NCBI GenBank assembly: GCA_028291485.1
Contig: JAQGHZ010000590.1
Coordinates: 1 to 5,942, forward strand
Source of the DNA: Rubritepida sp.
Lineage (GTDB): Bacteria > Pseudomonadota > Alphaproteobacteria > Acetobacterales > Acetobacteraceae
Reading direction: 5' to 3'
Length of the DNA: 5,942 nt
Part shown: piece after piece, positions 5,407-5,942 of the stretch
Layout: every line of letters starts with the position of its first letter
Numbering within the stretch: position 1 is the first letter of the stretch
Translations under genes and position numbers: made by a program
The notes under the pieces: generated by a model
The model's database searches: none
The model's input: the letters and a program-made list of their open reading frames with translations, nothing else
Told to the model about the DNA's origin: nothing

Positions 5407-5942
5407 ATGAGCCTCGAATTTATGCCGCCGCTGATGTTCGGCGGCCTGATCGTCTTTCTGCTGATCGGTTTCCCGGTGGCCTTCAGCCTCTCGGCGGTGG
5501 GGCTGTTCTTCGGCTTCCTGTCGATCGAGCTCGGTTTCTTCAACACGGCCTATCTCGGCAACCTGCCGATCCGCGTCTTCGGCATCCTGTCGAACGACCT
5601 GTTGCTCTCCATCCCCTTCTTCACCCTGATGGGCGCGATCCTGGAGCGCTGCGGGCTGGCGGAGGACCTGCTGGAAGGCACCGGCCAGCTCTTCGGCAAG
5701 ATCCCGGGCGGTCTGGCCTATGCCGTCATCCTGGTGGGCGCGGTGCTGGGCGCCATCACGGGCACGGTCGCGGCCTCGGTCATCGCCATGGGCATGATCT
5801 CGCTGCCGATCATGATCAAGTACGGCTACGATACCCGGATCGCGACCGGCGTCATCGCGGACTCGGGCACCATCACCCAGGTCATCCCTCCCTCGCTGGT
5901 GCTGATCGTGCTGGGCGACCAGCTCGGCCGCTCGGTCGGCGA
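5407..5942 (+). CDS. dctM: TRAP transporter large permease subunit (partial, 3' end outside window)
   Basis: Large membrane subunit that forms the transport path of the TRAP system. The frame runs from ATG 5407 to the window edge, 178 codons, whereas family members usually have more than 400. Sequence features: N-terminal helix LMFGGLIVFLLIGFPVAFSL (9-28), the LLLSIPFFTLMGAILERCGL segment (65-84), GAVLGAITGTVAASVIAMGM (111-130) and the family signature SGTITQVIPPSLVLIVLGDQ (153-172), whose IPPS sequence is typical of DctM. The start lies only 4 nt after the dctQ stop and lacks a clear Shine-Dalgarno sequence, so translation is probably coupled to dctQ. The end is missing only because the window stops here. 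Confidence 0.94.
   Translation, partial: MSLEFMPPLMFGGLIVFLLIGFPVAFSLSAVGLFFGFLSIELGFFNTAYLGNLPIRVFGILSNDLLLSIPFFTLMGAILERCGLAEDLLEGTGQLFGKIPGGLAYAVILVGAVLGAITGTVAASVIAMGMISLPIMIKYGYDTRIATGVIADSGTITQVIPPSLVLIVLGDQLGRSVG

Overview
The window is very GC-rich, with G or C in most third codon positions. Its protein sequences resemble those of high-GC Alphaproteobacteria. An Acetobacteraceae-like host (Roseomonas and relatives) would fit, but that assignment is inferred from protein flavour and composition, not from a marker gene.

Minus strand, 4663 down to 1: an operon for the membrane arm of a hydrogenase-4 / formate-hydrogenlyase-type (Hyf/Hyc, complex I-related) complex. The order is hyfB (antiporter-like, 669 aa), hyfC (NuoH-like, 320 aa), hyfE (small NuoK-like subunit, 222 aa) and hyfF (antiporter-like, cut by the window's left edge after 318 codons). 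No hyfD or hyfA lies among them. The genes are packed with overlapping stop and start codons: TGATG between hyfB and hyfC, and ATGA between hyfE and hyfF. The only gap, between hyfC and hyfE, is exactly bridged by a 23-codon micro-ORF that overlaps the hyfC stop at one end and the hyfE start at the other. The catalytic and FeS subunits (HyfG, HyfI) would be expected beyond the left edge. Without them it cannot be decided whether this is a true group 4 [NiFe] hydrogenase or a hydrogenase-related (Ehr) complex without NiFe ligands.

4664-4853: a 190-bp divergent intergenic region. It holds an AT-richer patch, a perfect 14-bp palindrome followed by six T, and a 7-bp inverted repeat with a 9-nt loop. 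It must hold the control signals for both operons, but only a weak candidate promoter could be picked out.

Plus strand, 4854 to 5942: the first two genes of a TRAP transporter operon. These are dctQ (small permease, 182 aa, complete) and dctM (large permease, first 178 codons, cut by the right edge). No periplasmic binding protein gene (dctP) lies upstream, so it must be downstream or elsewhere. Nothing in the sequence ties the TRAP transporter to the Hyf complex apart from the shared divergent control region.
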